A stretch of DNA of 64,000 nt from a virus (IMGVR_UViG_3300031823_000002:57080-121079), one strand, 5' to 3'. Numbered from the stretch's first letter, positions 15,533 through 25,502 are shown. Made by a program: numbers and translations. The notes: a model not told the origin generated them from the sequence alone.

Positions 15533-16774
15533 ATGCCGACCGATCCGCTTTACAACGAGATAGACGCCAGTAACTTAGAGTCTGTCCGGCGCAATGTGGT
15601 ATTCAACAACCTATTCGTCGGCACCCCTTTTCAGGCGAAGCTGCGACGCGCTGGCGTATGGGACGAGTTCCTTGGCGGCGCGGGCATGATGGAAGGCATC
15701 CTGTACGGTCGCACCCAAGGCGCGGCTGTCAATCCCGGCCAGACCATCACGGTCACCCGTCAGCAGATCAACACCGGAATTAAATTCCTGCCGAAGGCGT
15801 ATGCCACGTGGTATCCGCTCGACGACTGGGAGATGGATGACGGCTCGGGCACGGGCGGAGTGATCAACTCCGGCCCATCGTTGATCGTTGACTCGTACCA
15901 GCTATACATGGAGAACCTTGTCCTGACCATGAACACCATGCAGGAGATGGACTCCTTCCGGCACGGTCAGGCGTCATCGGCATTCATCACCGATAACCGG
16001 ACCAAGACTATCAACGGTCTGGACGAGGCGCTGAACAACGGGATCGATCCGTCGGTCTACGGCAACGTCTACAAGTCCTACGGCGGACAGCAGCGCAACG
16101 GCAACGTCGGCGTCGCGCTGAACTCGACACCCATCTACTGCGGCACTCCAACCGGAGGCACCGGCCAGATCGACTTTGCGGTGCTGATGCAACTGTGGTC
16201 GCAGTGCAAGGTGACGGGCGGCTCTCCCTCTCTGGGTATCACCAACGTGTTCGGCTTTAAGGCGGTCGCTATCGCACTCGATGCGCAGCGCCGCGATATT
16301 TCGAACACGCGTCACGATATCAAGTGGGATGGGCTGAACTTTAACGGTGTGGATATCTACGCCGATCCTCTGGCTCCTTCGGCGCAGGCACAGAACTACA
16401 TCGCGCTTGGGTCGGCGGTCGGAGGTGGACAGGGTAACGCCAGTCTGGTGGATGGTGTTGGATCGAGCACCACGACCGTCGCTTTCACTACGCCGCAGTT
16501 CGTCAACCCGACGACTGGCGCACCGATGCCGGTATCGCCGACAGGATCGGGATTGCCGTCCAACCAAGCCATTTCACCGGGTGAGGTTCTCTACTTCTTA
16601 GAGCCGGAGTCATTCAAGATCAGGCCGACTAATAAGAAGGGCTGGAACTTCGGACTGCGCCGTGCGCCGATGCCGAACAACGTAAGCATCGATGCCTTGT
16701 TTATGAGGCTGGGTATCAACCTCTACAACACGCAGCCGCGCCACAATTGCTACGCATTCAGCTTCTCCGCATAA
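15533..16774 (+). CDS. major capsid protein, 413 aa
   Basis: ATG at 15533 follows AGGAGATATCAGCC. Size and place after the scaffold-like gene fit an HK97-fold capsid protein. Strand-rich body segments (GAAVNPGQTITVTRQQINTG; TYATWYPLDDWEMDDG in this style) and a central glycine-rich insertion near residues 295-345 can be seen. The exact fold is an inference. It is followed by three tandem paralogues that may decorate the capsid. Confidence 0.7.
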   Translation: MPTDPLYNEIDASNLESVRRNVVFNNLFVGTPFQAKLRRAGVWDEFLGGAGMMEGILYGRTQGAAVNPGQTITVTRQQINTGIKFLPKAYATWYPLDDWEMDDGSGTGGVINSGPSLIVDSYQLYMENLVLTMNTMQEMDSFRHGQASSAFITDNRTKTINGLDEALNNGIDPSVYGNVYKSYGGQQRNGNVGVALNSTPIYCGTPTGGTGQIDFAVLMQLWSQCKVTGGSPSLGITNVFGFKAVAIALDAQRRDISNTRHDIKWDGLNFNGVDIYADPLAPSAQAQNYIALGSAVGGGQGNASLVDGVGSSTTTVAFTTPQFVNPTTGAPMPVSPTGSGLPSNQAISPGEVLYFLEPESFKIRPTNKKGWNFGLRRAPMPNNVSIDALFMRLGINLYNTQPRHNCYAFSFSA

Positions 16775-16804
16775 CGCAAGTAAGAGGGTTCTTAGAAGGA
16801 AACG

Positions 16805-17644
16805 ATGCCGCAGCAGCAGATCATCCCGACATGGTTGGCATGGAACAACGCTAACTTTGCCACCGAGTCCGGCATTCAGGACTTTCGTACAGGGCAGAAC
16901 TTCCCTGCCGGTGGACTAGGTCTGGGTGACTACTTCGATGCGACGGAAAAGGAAGCCAACACCGCATCCTTCCTTCAGAATGGCCTACTTCACGCGGGTC
17001 GATACCGTCTCGTTCAGGTGGATTCCGGTGCCACGGTTGCCAATGTAAAGACCGGTACGGTCGGTTTTATACGTCCCGGTTCTTTTTTGCAGGCGATAGC
17101 GATTGCCGTTCCCGGCACGGGCGGGACTCCCGGTACTTACAACATCCTAGCGACACCGGGCAGCGGCGCAGGCGTGGGCGCGGCGATTCAAGTGGTCGTC
17201 GGGCCGACAGGCGGCATTCAGTCAGCAAGCGTACTTAAGGGCGGATTTAATTATGTATACGCCGCTCCTCAATTTGACCTGACGATCACTGGTGTCACGG
17301 GTGCGGTCTTGTTATCGCGCCTGAATTCTTCGCCCAATATCGTGACCAGTTCAGAAGCGGGACTTGAGCCACGTCCGGTCGTGTTTCTGAATGCAATCAC
17401 GCCGGGGAGCTTCGGCTTCGTACAGGAACTAGGTCTGGCCACTGTGTTGTGCGGCCCGACTGCTGGCTCTGGTGGTAATGGTCAGGGCGACTGGGTGAAC
17501 GTCACCCTCGCCAGCGGAACTGTAACGGCCACTGCCCTGACCGGGTCGCCGACTGGGCTGACTGTCGGGAAAGCGTTGGAGCCGGTTTGGGCCAACACGA
17601 TGTTGAAAATCTATTTGACCAATGTTCCGGTGGTTCAGGACTAA
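16805..17644 (+). CDS. virion protein, paralogue 1 of 3, 279 aa
   Basis: Starts at ATG 16805. Shares with the next two genes the opening QQQIIPTWLAWNNA, the motif GGLGLGDYFDATEKEANT, RYRLVQVDSGATVANVKTG and the C-terminal NAITPGSFGFVQELGLAT. A glycine-rich beta module (GTPGTY... to ...SVLKGGFNY) sits at residues about 105-145. Being directly downstream of the capsid gene and triplicated, it is a candidate capsid decoration or head-fibre protein. Confidence 0.65.
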   Translation: MPQQQIIPTWLAWNNANFATESGIQDFRTGQNFPAGGLGLGDYFDATEKEANTASFLQNGLLHAGRYRLVQVDSGATVANVKTGTVGFIRPGSFLQAIAIAVPGTGGTPGTYNILATPGSGAGVGAAIQVVVGPTGGIQSASVLKGGFNYVYAAPQFDLTITGVTGAVLLSRLNSSPNIVTSSEAGLEPRPVVFLNAITPGSFGFVQELGLATVLCGPTAGSGGNGQGDWVNVTLASGTVTATALTGSPTGLTVGKALEPVWANTMLKIYLTNVPVVQD

Positions 17645-17654
17645 GGAGCAAGTT

Positions 17655-18482
17655 ATGCCACAGCAACAAATCATCCCGACTTGGTTAGCTTGGAATAATG
17701 CCAACTTCGCGACTGAGTCTGGCCTTCAGGATTTAAGAACTGGGGCGAACTTCCCCGCTGGCGGCTTAGGTCTGGGCGATTACTTTGACGCGACGGAGAA
17801 GGAAGCGAACGCTGCATCCTTTGCCGCAAACGGCTTACTCCATGCGGGCCGGTATCGTCTCGTGCAGGTTGATTCGGGAGCGACAGTCGCCAACGTCAAG
17901 ACTGGCACGGTCGGCTACGCACGTGTTGGCTCGTTCGTTCAGAGCGTACTTGTCTCTGTTCCCGGCACAGGCGGAACCCCCGGCACGTATAACATCCCGG
18001 CTACACCGGGAAGTGGTGGCGGCAGCGGCGCGGTACTCACGGTCGTCGTCGGATCGACCGGCGCGATCCAGTCTGCCAGCGTGGCTCAGGGTGGATTTAA
18101 TTATGTCTCTCTGCCTACTTTCCCGCTGACTCTCACAGGTGTGACCGGCGCTACGCTGTCAGCGCAATTAAATTCTTCAGGCAATATCGTAACCAGCCAA
18201 GACAAGGGTGTCCCAGCGCGTCCCGTGGTCTTCCTGAATGCGATCACGCCGGGAAATTTTGGATTCGTGCAGGAGTTGGGTCTGGCCAATGTGCTGGCTG
18301 GCGCGGCTGCTGGCAGCGCCGGTGTCGGTGACTGGGTGAATGTCGGCGCAGGCGGAACGGTAACGACCACTGCGGCGACTGGGTCGGCGATTGGAAGCAC
18401 TATCGGGAGCGCGGTCGATGTGGCGGTTGCGAACTCGACGTTCAAAGCCTACCTGTCTGAGGTTCCGGTAGTTCAAGACTAG
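17655..18482 (+). CDS. virion protein, paralogue 2 of 3, 275 aa
   Basis: ATG at 17655 with AAGGAGCAAGTT upstream; the longer frame at 17622 would overlap the previous gene. The architecture matches its neighbour: QQQIIPTWLAWNNA start, DYFDATEKEANAASF, a GTPGTYNIPATPGSGGG module and NAITPGNFGFVQELGLAN. It diverges mostly in the module and C-terminal third. Tandem duplication is the simplest origin. Confidence 0.65.
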   Translation: MPQQQIIPTWLAWNNANFATESGLQDLRTGANFPAGGLGLGDYFDATEKEANAASFAANGLLHAGRYRLVQVDSGATVANVKTGTVGYARVGSFVQSVLVSVPGTGGTPGTYNIPATPGSGGGSGAVLTVVVGSTGAIQSASVAQGGFNYVSLPTFPLTLTGVTGATLSAQLNSSGNIVTSQDKGVPARPVVFLNAITPGNFGFVQELGLANVLAGAAAGSAGVGDWVNVGAGGTVTTTAATGSAIGSTIGSAVDVAVANSTFKAYLSEVPVVQD

Positions 18483-18495
18483 GGAGCGAGTAAAG

Positions 18496-19353
18496 GTGCC
18501 GCAGCAGCAAATCATTCCGACTTGGTTGGCGTGGAATAATGCCGACTTTAGCACGGCATCGGGCGTTGGCGACCGACGCACAGGAGAGAACTTTTCTGCT
18601 GGCGGCTTGGGTCTTGGGGACTATTTTGATGCTACGGAGAAAGAGGCGAATGCCGGTTCCTATTTGCCGACCGGTCTTTTGCACTGGGGAAGATATCGGC
18701 TTGTACAGGTGGATTCCGGCGCGACTGCGGCGAATGTAAAAACGGGTACGCCCGGTTTTATACGTCAAGGCTCTTTCTTGCAGGGTATACAAGTTTTCAA
18801 TGCCGGTTCAGGCGGCACTCCCGGCACCTACACGATCCCCTTCCCAGCGGGTTTGCAGTTTGGCTCGGGCGGCGTCATCCAAGTGGTTGTTGGAGCGGCG
18901 GGAAGCATAACTTCAGCCAGCGTGCTTCAAGGTGGGCAGAACTACGTAGGAGCCTTCCTGATCCCTGCGACACTCCTGACCGCCGCCATACCGGGACTGA
19001 CTGGACAGGTTTTATACACCCAAATGGGTGGCTTTTCTCCCAATCTTCTGACCAGCTTCGACCAGCTTCTCAATGTACCGGGACAATCGTTTCCCCAGAC
19101 TCGTCCATTCGTCTTTTTAAATTCGATCACTCCGGGCAACTTCGGTTTTGTTCAGGAGCTTGGCTTGGCTACCTGCTTAGCTGGTTCAGTGTTTCCATTT
19201 GCTGCACCCAGCGCCCAAGTCGTAGCGTCCTCAACGGGATTCGGCACGGGCGCTGTGTTGGGCGTTTATCACATGGGCGCATCTCTCGATTGGGCGCAGC
19301 CCGGACAGCTATTCAGAATGATTATTCAATTTATGCCCCCATGTCAGGACTAA
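18496..19353 (+). CDS. virion protein, paralogue 3 of 3, 285 aa
   Basis: GTG start at 18496 with GGGAG 9 nt upstream, unlike the ATG of the other two copies. Shares the N-terminal block and NSITPGNFGFVQELGLAT, but its middle is more diverged and longer (VFNAGSGGTPGTYTIPFPAG). The ending differs (RMIIQFMPPCQD against a VPVVQD type). It is the most divergent of the three. Confidence 0.65.
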   Translation: MPQQQIIPTWLAWNNADFSTASGVGDRRTGENFSAGGLGLGDYFDATEKEANAGSYLPTGLLHWGRYRLVQVDSGATAANVKTGTPGFIRQGSFLQGIQVFNAGSGGTPGTYTIPFPAGLQFGSGGVIQVVVGAAGSITSASVLQGGQNYVGAFLIPATLLTAAIPGLTGQVLYTQMGGFSPNLLTSFDQLLNVPGQSFPQTRPFVFLNSITPGNFGFVQELGLATCLAGSVFPFAAPSAQVVASSTGFGTGAVLGVYHMGASLDWAQPGQLFRMIIQFMPPCQD

Positions 19354-19365
19354 AGGAGCGGGTTT

Positions 19366-19707
19366 ATGCAACTTACATTACTTAGAGGCTACCCCGATTT
19401 TGTCGGCAAGCGGGCGACGTTTGTCGGGTGGGAAAACGGACCCGCTTCGTATAACCAGACGACTGGCGATGTAATCAGCCTGCCGCAACGAAACTACTAC
19501 ATCGATGCGGTTGCAGGCGGGGTCAACAGCATAAACCTGACCACGGGTGTGATGGGCGGCTTCTATGTCAGGGCGCAACCCTCCGGGGTGGGGCCGCGAA
19601 TGACGTGGGCGCTGTTCTGGTTCACGCCAGCGGGGGTGCCGGTCGCAAACGGCGTCAACCTCTCAGGCGAGCAGGTACAGATCGGCGGAAATTGCGGCCA
19701 GTACTAA
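19366..19707 (+). CDS. small beta-rich virion-associated protein, 113 aa
   Basis: ATG at 19366 has AAAGGAGCGGGTTT upstream. The sequence is strand-rich (KRATFVGWENGPASYNQTTG; MTWALFWFTPAGVPVANG) and ends NCGQY. It closes the capsid-proximal block before a hairpin. Probably structural, without a recognised family. Confidence 0.55.
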   Translation: MQLTLLRGYPDFVGKRATFVGWENGPASYNQTTGDVISLPQRNYYIDAVAGGVNSINLTTGVMGGFYVRAQPSGVGPRMTWALFWFTPAGVPVANGVNLSGEQVQIGGNCGQY

Positions 19708-19737
19708 GGCGCAACACGAAGTCTCGACCCCTCCCGG

Positions 19738-19789
19738 AAGAGACACAGGCAAACGCCCTTGCGGGGGAGCAATCTTCGCAGGGGCGTTT
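19738..19789 (+). terminator. GACAC block plus hairpin
   Basis: AAGAGACACAGGC (19738-19750) runs directly into AAACGCCCTTGCG (19751-19763). The matching right arm CGCAGGGGCGTTT is at 19777-19789, with a 13-nt loop and one mismatch. No long T-run follows. A good AAAGGAG for the next small gene begins 14 nt later. Fits a recurring late-gene leader layout in this genome. Confidence 0.5.
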
Positions 19790-19816
19790 GAGTTATAGGG
19801 GCAAAGGAGAAACGTT

Positions 19817-19933
19817 ATGGCGAGACGCAAGAAGGTATCGGTCCAGTGCGATAGCGATATGGGGCAGGGTGAAGAAGCTCCGGTGAAAAAGACCACGCGG
19901 AAGAAGACACGCAAGCGGGTGTCGAAGAAATAA
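19817..19933 (+). CDS. 38-aa basic peptide
   Basis: ATG at 19817, AAAGGAG 7 nt upstream. The ends are basic (MARRKKV, then KKTTRKKTRKRVSKK) around a short acidic middle. No fold is predictable. Its stop runs into AAAGGAG for the next gene, so the pair is coupled. Possible nucleic-acid binding or virion component. Confidence 0.5.
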   Translation: MARRKKVSVQCDSDMGQGEEAPVKKTTRKKTRKRVSKK

Positions 19934-19942
19934 AGGAGCGCA

Positions 19943-21181
19943 ATGTCTCTGGGGTCCATGCGGCAAGAGTTACTCGGCATACCGGGTTCGAACTTCGGTC
20001 TTGTGACCACTCGAATCAATGAGGCTCTTGCTGCGATTCAAAATGAGAACGTGTTCTCCTTCCAGCTTCAGGTCAACGGGTGGCTTACTCCCGGCCTGTT
20101 GGGCGGGCCGACGACTACCTTTCTCAGCCCCGGCCTGATCACGATCAAACCGTACACCAACACGGTTACTGGCGATCCGGTAGCCTCGCAGATTTGGCAG
20201 GCCACCATTTTTAATCCGCCCTTATTGACCCAGCAGCAAATTCGCGTGCCTTACTACTCGCTGTACAACATCATCGCGCTGGGAAATAACGGCACCGTTT
20301 CTTATGCGAACATCATCAGCCCCGGCTCCGGGCAGACGCCGGGGACTTATGCGGTCCCGGTGATCGACGGGGCAGGCGTGGGCGGCGGCGGCATGGTTTC
20401 GATCACCGTAGGGTCGGACGGGACGGTAAGCATTCCTCCGGTGGTGCTGGCTGCGGGAAGCGCGTACATCATGCCGATCATCGACTTTTCCCAAGGCGGA
20501 AATCCAGCAGCCTTCAATGTCGGCTTGCAGGCAGTGCTGACGCTGGATCGGCCATGGACGGACCCGAATCAGTTAAACGCGGGCTACCTGATCTATCAGG
20601 CTTACTTTCCCGCGCCGCCCGGATTTAAACGTTGGTACTACATTCTCGACACCACGAATAACAACTGGTTGGACTGGTGGTCGTACACACAGGTCAATCT
20701 CTCGGAGAAGGATGCGCAGCGAGTTAATTTTCTACAGCCCACCAATGTGGTTCCGTATGGCATGGATACGCGGCAGGGAAGCGCAACTCTCGGGCAAATG
20801 CTGTACGAGTTATGGCCACATCCGATTATGCAGTTACCGTACACCTTCGGTTGTCAGACGAACTGGCCCGCGCTCCAAGCTCCGGGCGACACGGTCCCGT
20901 TCCCGCTGACCGACGAACTGGTCAAGATGCGGGCTTACGAAATGATGTACCTCTGGAAGGAATCCCAGAAGGGCGATGAGATGGAGCGCGGATCGGGAGC
21001 CAATTGGCAGTTTCTGGTGCAGGCGATGCGGGCGGAATACACAGATCGGCTCAAGAGAATTCGCATCATGGATCGCCATTTGGTCGATCTCTACTTTACG
21101 AAGATGCGCAGAATGCCAATGAGTCAGCAGGTGTGGGGCACGGTGACAGGTCAAGCCAACGTAGGCGGCTGGAACAGCTAA
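19943..21181 (+). CDS. neck / tail-adaptor-like structural protein, 412 aa
   Basis: Residues 1-90 and 215-412 look like one domain of a head-to-tail connector (SMRQELLGIPGSNFGLVTTR at the start; DELVKMRAYEMMYLWKESQK; AMRAEYTDRLKRIRIMDRHL near the end). Between them, residues about 118-185 hold the inserted glycine-rich beta module (SPGSGQTPGTYAVPVIDGAG). A protein with the same general plan, but no insert, is encoded at 32966. Confidence 0.55.
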   Translation: MSLGSMRQELLGIPGSNFGLVTTRINEALAAIQNENVFSFQLQVNGWLTPGLLGGPTTTFLSPGLITIKPYTNTVTGDPVASQIWQATIFNPPLLTQQQIRVPYYSLYNIIALGNNGTVSYANIISPGSGQTPGTYAVPVIDGAGVGGGGMVSITVGSDGTVSIPPVVLAAGSAYIMPIIDFSQGGNPAAFNVGLQAVLTLDRPWTDPNQLNAGYLIYQAYFPAPPGFKRWYYILDTTNNNWLDWWSYTQVNLSEKDAQRVNFLQPTNVVPYGMDTRQGSATLGQMLYELWPHPIMQLPYTFGCQTNWPALQAPGDTVPFPLTDELVKMRAYEMMYLWKESQKGDEMERGSGANWQFLVQAMRAEYTDRLKRIRIMDRHLVDLYFTKMRRMPMSQQVWGTVTGQANVGGWNS

Positions 21182-21227
21182 GGGATCACATGAAAACCTC
21201 TTTAGGTGAGAAGAACGGAGAAGCGGC

Positions 21228-23612
21228 ATGAGCGGCGGCTATGGCGGCACCGGACAAGCAGCACTTCTGCGCCAGAATCAGCAGGTAGCTCTGTTCCAGC
21301 AGGCGACAAATATTGTTGGTAGGGCGAGCATTGCCATCCAGCCGGAGCGTCTTTCGTTTCCGACCTCGTTATCCGTCCAGATTTATTTCACCGACGTAAA
21401 CGGCAATCCGTCCAGCCCCGGCGCGTTTGAGGTGGATGTCCAAGCATCGGACCTCGATCAGGATTCGCAGTATTACACCGCCAGCACATGGACCGGCCCT
21501 CTGAACGCAGGAGATGTGGGCCGAATTGAACTAGGCTCGATCCTCGCCAGATATGTCCGCATCGTAGTGAAGTCGCTGACCAATGCTGTCTACACGACCG
21601 CATACCTCACCAGCTTCGCAGGTGGCGGTGGCGGCGGCAGCAATGGCGGTGGCGGAGGCAGCGGCCCTGCATTGCAGGTCAACGGAACACCGACTGCGGA
21701 TCAGGCACTTTTAAATCTGGTGGCCGGTCCCAATGTGACCATCGCCGACAACGGAGGCGGTGCTGTTCAGATTTCTGCTGCTGGTGGCGGAGCGCCCTCC
21801 GGCCCTGCTGGCGGCGATCTGACGGGCACGTATCCCAACCCAACTGTGAATGGGATTGCTGGCGCTGCCTTGCCAGCCAACTTCTTAGCGAGCGGCGCAG
21901 CCAGTCTACCCGCTGTCACGATGACGGGCGCACCGTTCGTAGGGACCGCCATCACCGCCACGCCGCTCCTTCTTCTTAGCCCAAGCGGCACACCTGCTGC
22001 TTCGACGTGGATTGCAGCCGGAACTTTCCTTGGCATCAACTCACCGACTGGCTTCTCAGGAAATTTAATCGATACCAAGCTCAACGGTGTTACCGTCTTC
22101 AGCGTAGGACAGGCGGGCGGGGGAAATGTCCAACTCAGCACAACGTTTCAGGTCATTCCGAATCTCTTCACAGCGACTTCAAACTCGCTTCTCGCGTGGT
22201 TTAGCGCCACAACGATAACAGGCGCTCGCGACACGACCCTTGGCCGCGCAGCGGCAGGCATACTGCAACTGAACGCCGGATCGACGGCAGGGAATACAGG
22301 CCAGCTTAACCTTGGTGCAATTCAGTTGATCGGTGGGACGGCTGCTGCATCGGTATCGCAGTTGCTCTGCACCACTCCGCCGTTTACGGCAGGTACGGCC
22401 ACGACTAACTTGCCGGTTCTTTATCTCAATAGCAGCGCGATCTTACCGACATGGAGCACTCTTGGCACCATACTCGGCATCAATGCTCCAGCCGGGTTTG
22501 CCGGGAACTTTATCGACCTCCGTCTCAATGGAGGTGCCTCTGGTTTCGCTGTCGCTAACAACGGAACAACGAGCGTTGCGAATTTAAATATCGGCACATT
22601 CTTCACCGGGCTGGCTTCTCTCTCAAGAATGGGGATGAACAACGCGACGTATCTGGCGTGGTCGTCCACCACCGGTACGTCGGCAGGGATGGATACAACT
22701 CTCTCCCGCGCCAATCCCGGCGTACTGCAACTCGCCAGCAGCGCGACGCAAGGGAATAACGGTGAACTTGATCTCGGCTCCCTTCAGGTGATTGGCGGCA
22801 CCGCTGCGGCGTCCGTGTCACAGATGTATTGCACCACGCCACCGTTTACAGGTGGCACCGGCACGACAAATTTCCCAGTGTTGTACCTGAATAGCGGTAC
22901 GACACAGCCGACAACCTTCAGCGTGAGCGGCACAGTCCTTGGGATCAACGCTCCCGCTGGATTTACCGGGAACCTCGCGGATTTCCGCGTCAACGGAGGA
23001 GCAGCAGTACTTAGCGTGAACGCAGCCGGAGGCGTCACAACCCCTAGCTCTGTCTCGGCTACTGGCGGCTTCGGTGTTACTTCTACCGTAACGATAAATT
23101 CCACACTTACCCGATTCCAAAATGCTTACGTTTTGGGATGGTCGTCCACCACTTCCATCGTATCGGCATCGGACATAACTCTCTCCCGTGTTGCTGCTGG
23201 CATCCTTGGCGTAGGTGCGGTAAATGGAGCCGGAGTCCAAGGTACGATTCAGTTGGGCCAGATCATGGGCGGCGGCGGTACGCCCAGTATTGCGGCAGGT
23301 GCAGCCGCTGGGACAGCCCCAACGGTCACCATCGTCTCCAATAGCTCCAATCTGGCGGGCAGTGTCAGCGTCACGATTGGCACGGCACCCGTTGGTGGTG
23401 CGCCGATCCTGACCATCACCTTCGCAAACGCCTTCACCTTCGCCAACGCTCCTTTTAGCATGCTCACACCCGGCAACGCCAATAGCGCCGCACTGACCGG
23501 CCCGACACAGGTCTACACAACAGAGACTACGACCACGATTGTCATCAACGCTGGAGCAACCGCGCTGACAGCGGGCACGCAATACGTCTGGAAGTATCAC
23601 GTAGTCGGGTAG
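21228..23612 (+). CDS. large glycine-rich fibre protein, 794 aa
   Basis: The N-terminal 150 residues (MSGGYGGTGQAALLRQNQQV; YFTDVNGNPSSPGAFEVDVQ) are shared with the next gene and are likely the virion-attachment part. After a GGGGG linker, about 450 residues carry two imperfect repeats (QLLCTTPPFTAGTATTNLPV and QMYCTTPPFTGGTGTTNFPV), typical of trimeric beta fibres. The C-terminus may be a baseplate or receptor-contact domain. Host-binding function is inferred. Confidence 0.6.
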   Translation: MSGGYGGTGQAALLRQNQQVALFQQATNIVGRASIAIQPERLSFPTSLSVQIYFTDVNGNPSSPGAFEVDVQASDLDQDSQYYTASTWTGPLNAGDVGRIELGSILARYVRIVVKSLTNAVYTTAYLTSFAGGGGGGSNGGGGGSGPALQVNGTPTADQALLNLVAGPNVTIADNGGGAVQISAAGGGAPSGPAGGDLTGTYPNPTVNGIAGAALPANFLASGAASLPAVTMTGAPFVGTAITATPLLLLSPSGTPAASTWIAAGTFLGINSPTGFSGNLIDTKLNGVTVFSVGQAGGGNVQLSTTFQVIPNLFTATSNSLLAWFSATTITGARDTTLGRAAAGILQLNAGSTAGNTGQLNLGAIQLIGGTAAASVSQLLCTTPPFTAGTATTNLPVLYLNSSAILPTWSTLGTILGINAPAGFAGNFIDLRLNGGASGFAVANNGTTSVANLNIGTFFTGLASLSRMGMNNATYLAWSSTTGTSAGMDTTLSRANPGVLQLASSATQGNNGELDLGSLQVIGGTAAASVSQMYCTTPPFTGGTGTTNFPVLYLNSGTTQPTTFSVSGTVLGINAPAGFTGNLADFRVNGGAAVLSVNAAGGVTTPSSVSATGGFGVTSTVTINSTLTRFQNAYVLGWSSTTSIVSASDITLSRVAAGILGVGAVNGAGVQGTIQLGQIMGGGGTPSIAAGAAAGTAPTVTIVSNSSNLAGSVSVTIGTAPVGGAPILTITFANAFTFANAPFSMLTPGNANSAALTGPTQVYTTETTTTIVINAGATALTAGTQYVWKYHVVG

Positions 23613-23626
23613 GTAAGGGAGGACTT

Positions 23627-25000
23627 ATGAGTGGTGGCTATGCCGGAACAGGACAATCGACGCTTTTGCGCCAGAACCATCAAATAGCCCTGTTCCAGCA
23701 AATGACAGGCATTGTTGGCGCGGCGAGTATTGCCGTGCAACTGGAGCGCGTTCGCCTTGCGGCCCCCACCTCAGTTGCTGTCCAAATTTATTTCACCGAC
23801 GCGCAGGGAAATTCATCCAGCCCCGGTGCCTTTGAAGTCGATATTCAAACCTCCGACCTCGATCAGGACTTGCAATACTGCACTGCTAGCACATGGACTG
23901 GTCCTTTGAACGGTGGCAACGCGGGCCGGGTTGTGCTGGGGCCGGTCTTTGCCAAATACGTCCGGATATTTGTGAAATCGCTGGCCAACGCCTCCGTGTA
24001 TACAACTGCCTATCTCACCAGCTTTGCAGGCGCAGGGAGTGGCAGTAATGGTGGCGGCGGAGGTGGAGGAGGTGGTCCTGTGTTACAAGTCAATGGCACG
24101 CCGACCGCAGATCAGGCGCTACTCAATCTGGTGAATGGCCCCAACATAACCATCACCGATGAAGGCGCAGGAGCCGTTCAGATATCAGGCACGGGCAGTC
24201 TCAGCGGAAATGCTCCTCCGTTCTTCCGGTATTTTGGCGACGGCTCCGACGGCTCATGGACGGACCTTGTTCCCGCTATCGGCCTCTTTGAAAACTGGTA
24301 TACGACTTTCACCCTCAATGCTGGAGTCACGCTCACTGCCGGATCGGGTGGGCAGTATCCGATGGTCATCCGTGCCACACAGAAAATTACCATCGCGGGG
24401 ACCATTACGATGCCCGCATTGCGGCCTTTCCCGATGGGCTTGGGCGGAGGCACGGGTGGTGGTGGTGGTGGTGGCGCTGCGGCGGGTACGGCGGGCACAT
24501 TCATGGGCTACGCGGGATCAAATGCTGGCACGGGCGGGGCGGCGGGCGGCATCGGGCTTGTGGGTGCGGTCGGCAATACGATGCCTCCCAATACGTTGCG
24601 CTTTGTACTCACGACGATGGGTTTCCCCGGTTCTCCGGCCAGCGTCCCAAATACACAAATTGGTGCATACGGTGGAACCGGAGGAGGGCAGGGCGGATCG
24701 AGCGGTGGGGCTGGCGGCGGTGGCGGGGGCGCGGTGTTCCTGATTGCCCCGATCATCGATTTTCAATCGACAGCCGTCATCAACGCTCCCGGCGCTGCTG
24801 GGACGGCAGCTTCCGGCGCTAGTATCGGCGGCGGTGGCGGTGGCGGTGGCGGACTTGTCATTCTCGCGGCTGCGACTTTCCTGAATCAGGCGGGCACGAT
24901 CAACCTCCAAGGCGGTGCTGGCGGAGCGAGCGGTGGCACCGGCTCCGGTGCTGGCGGTGCTGGCGGAGTTGGCAACTTTAGATTCATGACCATCAGTTGA
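23627..25000 (+). CDS. glycine-rich fibre protein, 457 aa
   Basis: Paralogue of the preceding fibre in residues 1-150 (MSGGYAGTGQSTLLRQNHQI; YFTDAQGNSSSPGAFEVDIQ). The C-terminal 250 residues differ and contain several poly-glycine segments, in the style of glycine-rich adhesin tips where loops emerge from a polyglycine bundle. That structural reading is an inference. It precedes the lysis genes. Confidence 0.6.
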   Translation: MSGGYAGTGQSTLLRQNHQIALFQQMTGIVGAASIAVQLERVRLAAPTSVAVQIYFTDAQGNSSSPGAFEVDIQTSDLDQDLQYCTASTWTGPLNGGNAGRVVLGPVFAKYVRIFVKSLANASVYTTAYLTSFAGAGSGSNGGGGGGGGGPVLQVNGTPTADQALLNLVNGPNITITDEGAGAVQISGTGSLSGNAPPFFRYFGDGSDGSWTDLVPAIGLFENWYTTFTLNAGVTLTAGSGGQYPMVIRATQKITIAGTITMPALRPFPMGLGGGTGGGGGGGAAAGTAGTFMGYAGSNAGTGGAAGGIGLVGAVGNTMPPNTLRFVLTTMGFPGSPASVPNTQIGAYGGTGGGQGGSSGGAGGGGGGAVFLIAPIIDFQSTAVINAPGAAGTAASGASIGGGGGGGGGLVILAAATFLNQAGTINLQGGAGGASGGTGSGAGGAGGVGNFRFMTIS

Positions 25001-25012
25001 GTCGATGACTTT

Positions 25013-25495
25013 ATGGATAAAGAGCGGGCGCGAAAGCTGATCGAACAACACGAAGGGCGGCGGAACCGGGCCTATGCCGATACCAAGGGAATTATGACGA
25101 TTGGCATCGGATTTAATTTAGAGCAACTGAGTGCCCGTGCCCGTATCGAAGCGCTCTTGGTGGATTACGACGCACTGTTCGACCGGCGCTGTGCGCTGAC
25201 CGATCCGCAGATCGACCAACTGTTCGGCAGCGATCTCGATACTGCTCTCACGGAAGCGGCAAAACTGGTGCCGGATTTCTGGAATCATCCGGAAGATGTG
25301 CAACTCGCCGTCGTGGACATGATTTTTAATTTGGGCGGGCCGCGCTTCTCCGGGTTTGTGAAGTTCATCGCGGCACTGAAGGCGAAGGACTATCTGACGG
25401 CAGCGGCGGAGATGGCTGATTCCAAGTGGGCGCTGGTCGATGTTCCCAACCGTGCTGCCAACGACATCGCACTGGTACGCGGGTGCGCGACGTGA
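25013..25495 (+). CDS. GH24 lysozyme (endolysin), 160 aa
   Basis: Cleaves peptidoglycan glycan strands for lysis. The catalytic triad spacing of T4 lysozyme is kept: E14 in QHEGRRNRAY, D23 in ADTKG and T29 in IMTIGIGF. The later VDMIFNLGGPRFSGF block is also diagnostic. There is no signal peptide, so it needs a holin; the next two genes are candidates. ATG at 25013. Confidence 0.85.
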   Translation: MDKERARKLIEQHEGRRNRAYADTKGIMTIGIGFNLEQLSARARIEALLVDYDALFDRRCALTDPQIDQLFGSDLDTALTEAAKLVPDFWNHPEDVQLAVVDMIFNLGGPRFSGFVKFIAALKAKDYLTAAAEMADSKWALVDVPNRAANDIALVRGCAT

Positions 25496-25502
25496 GGAGC
25501 TT

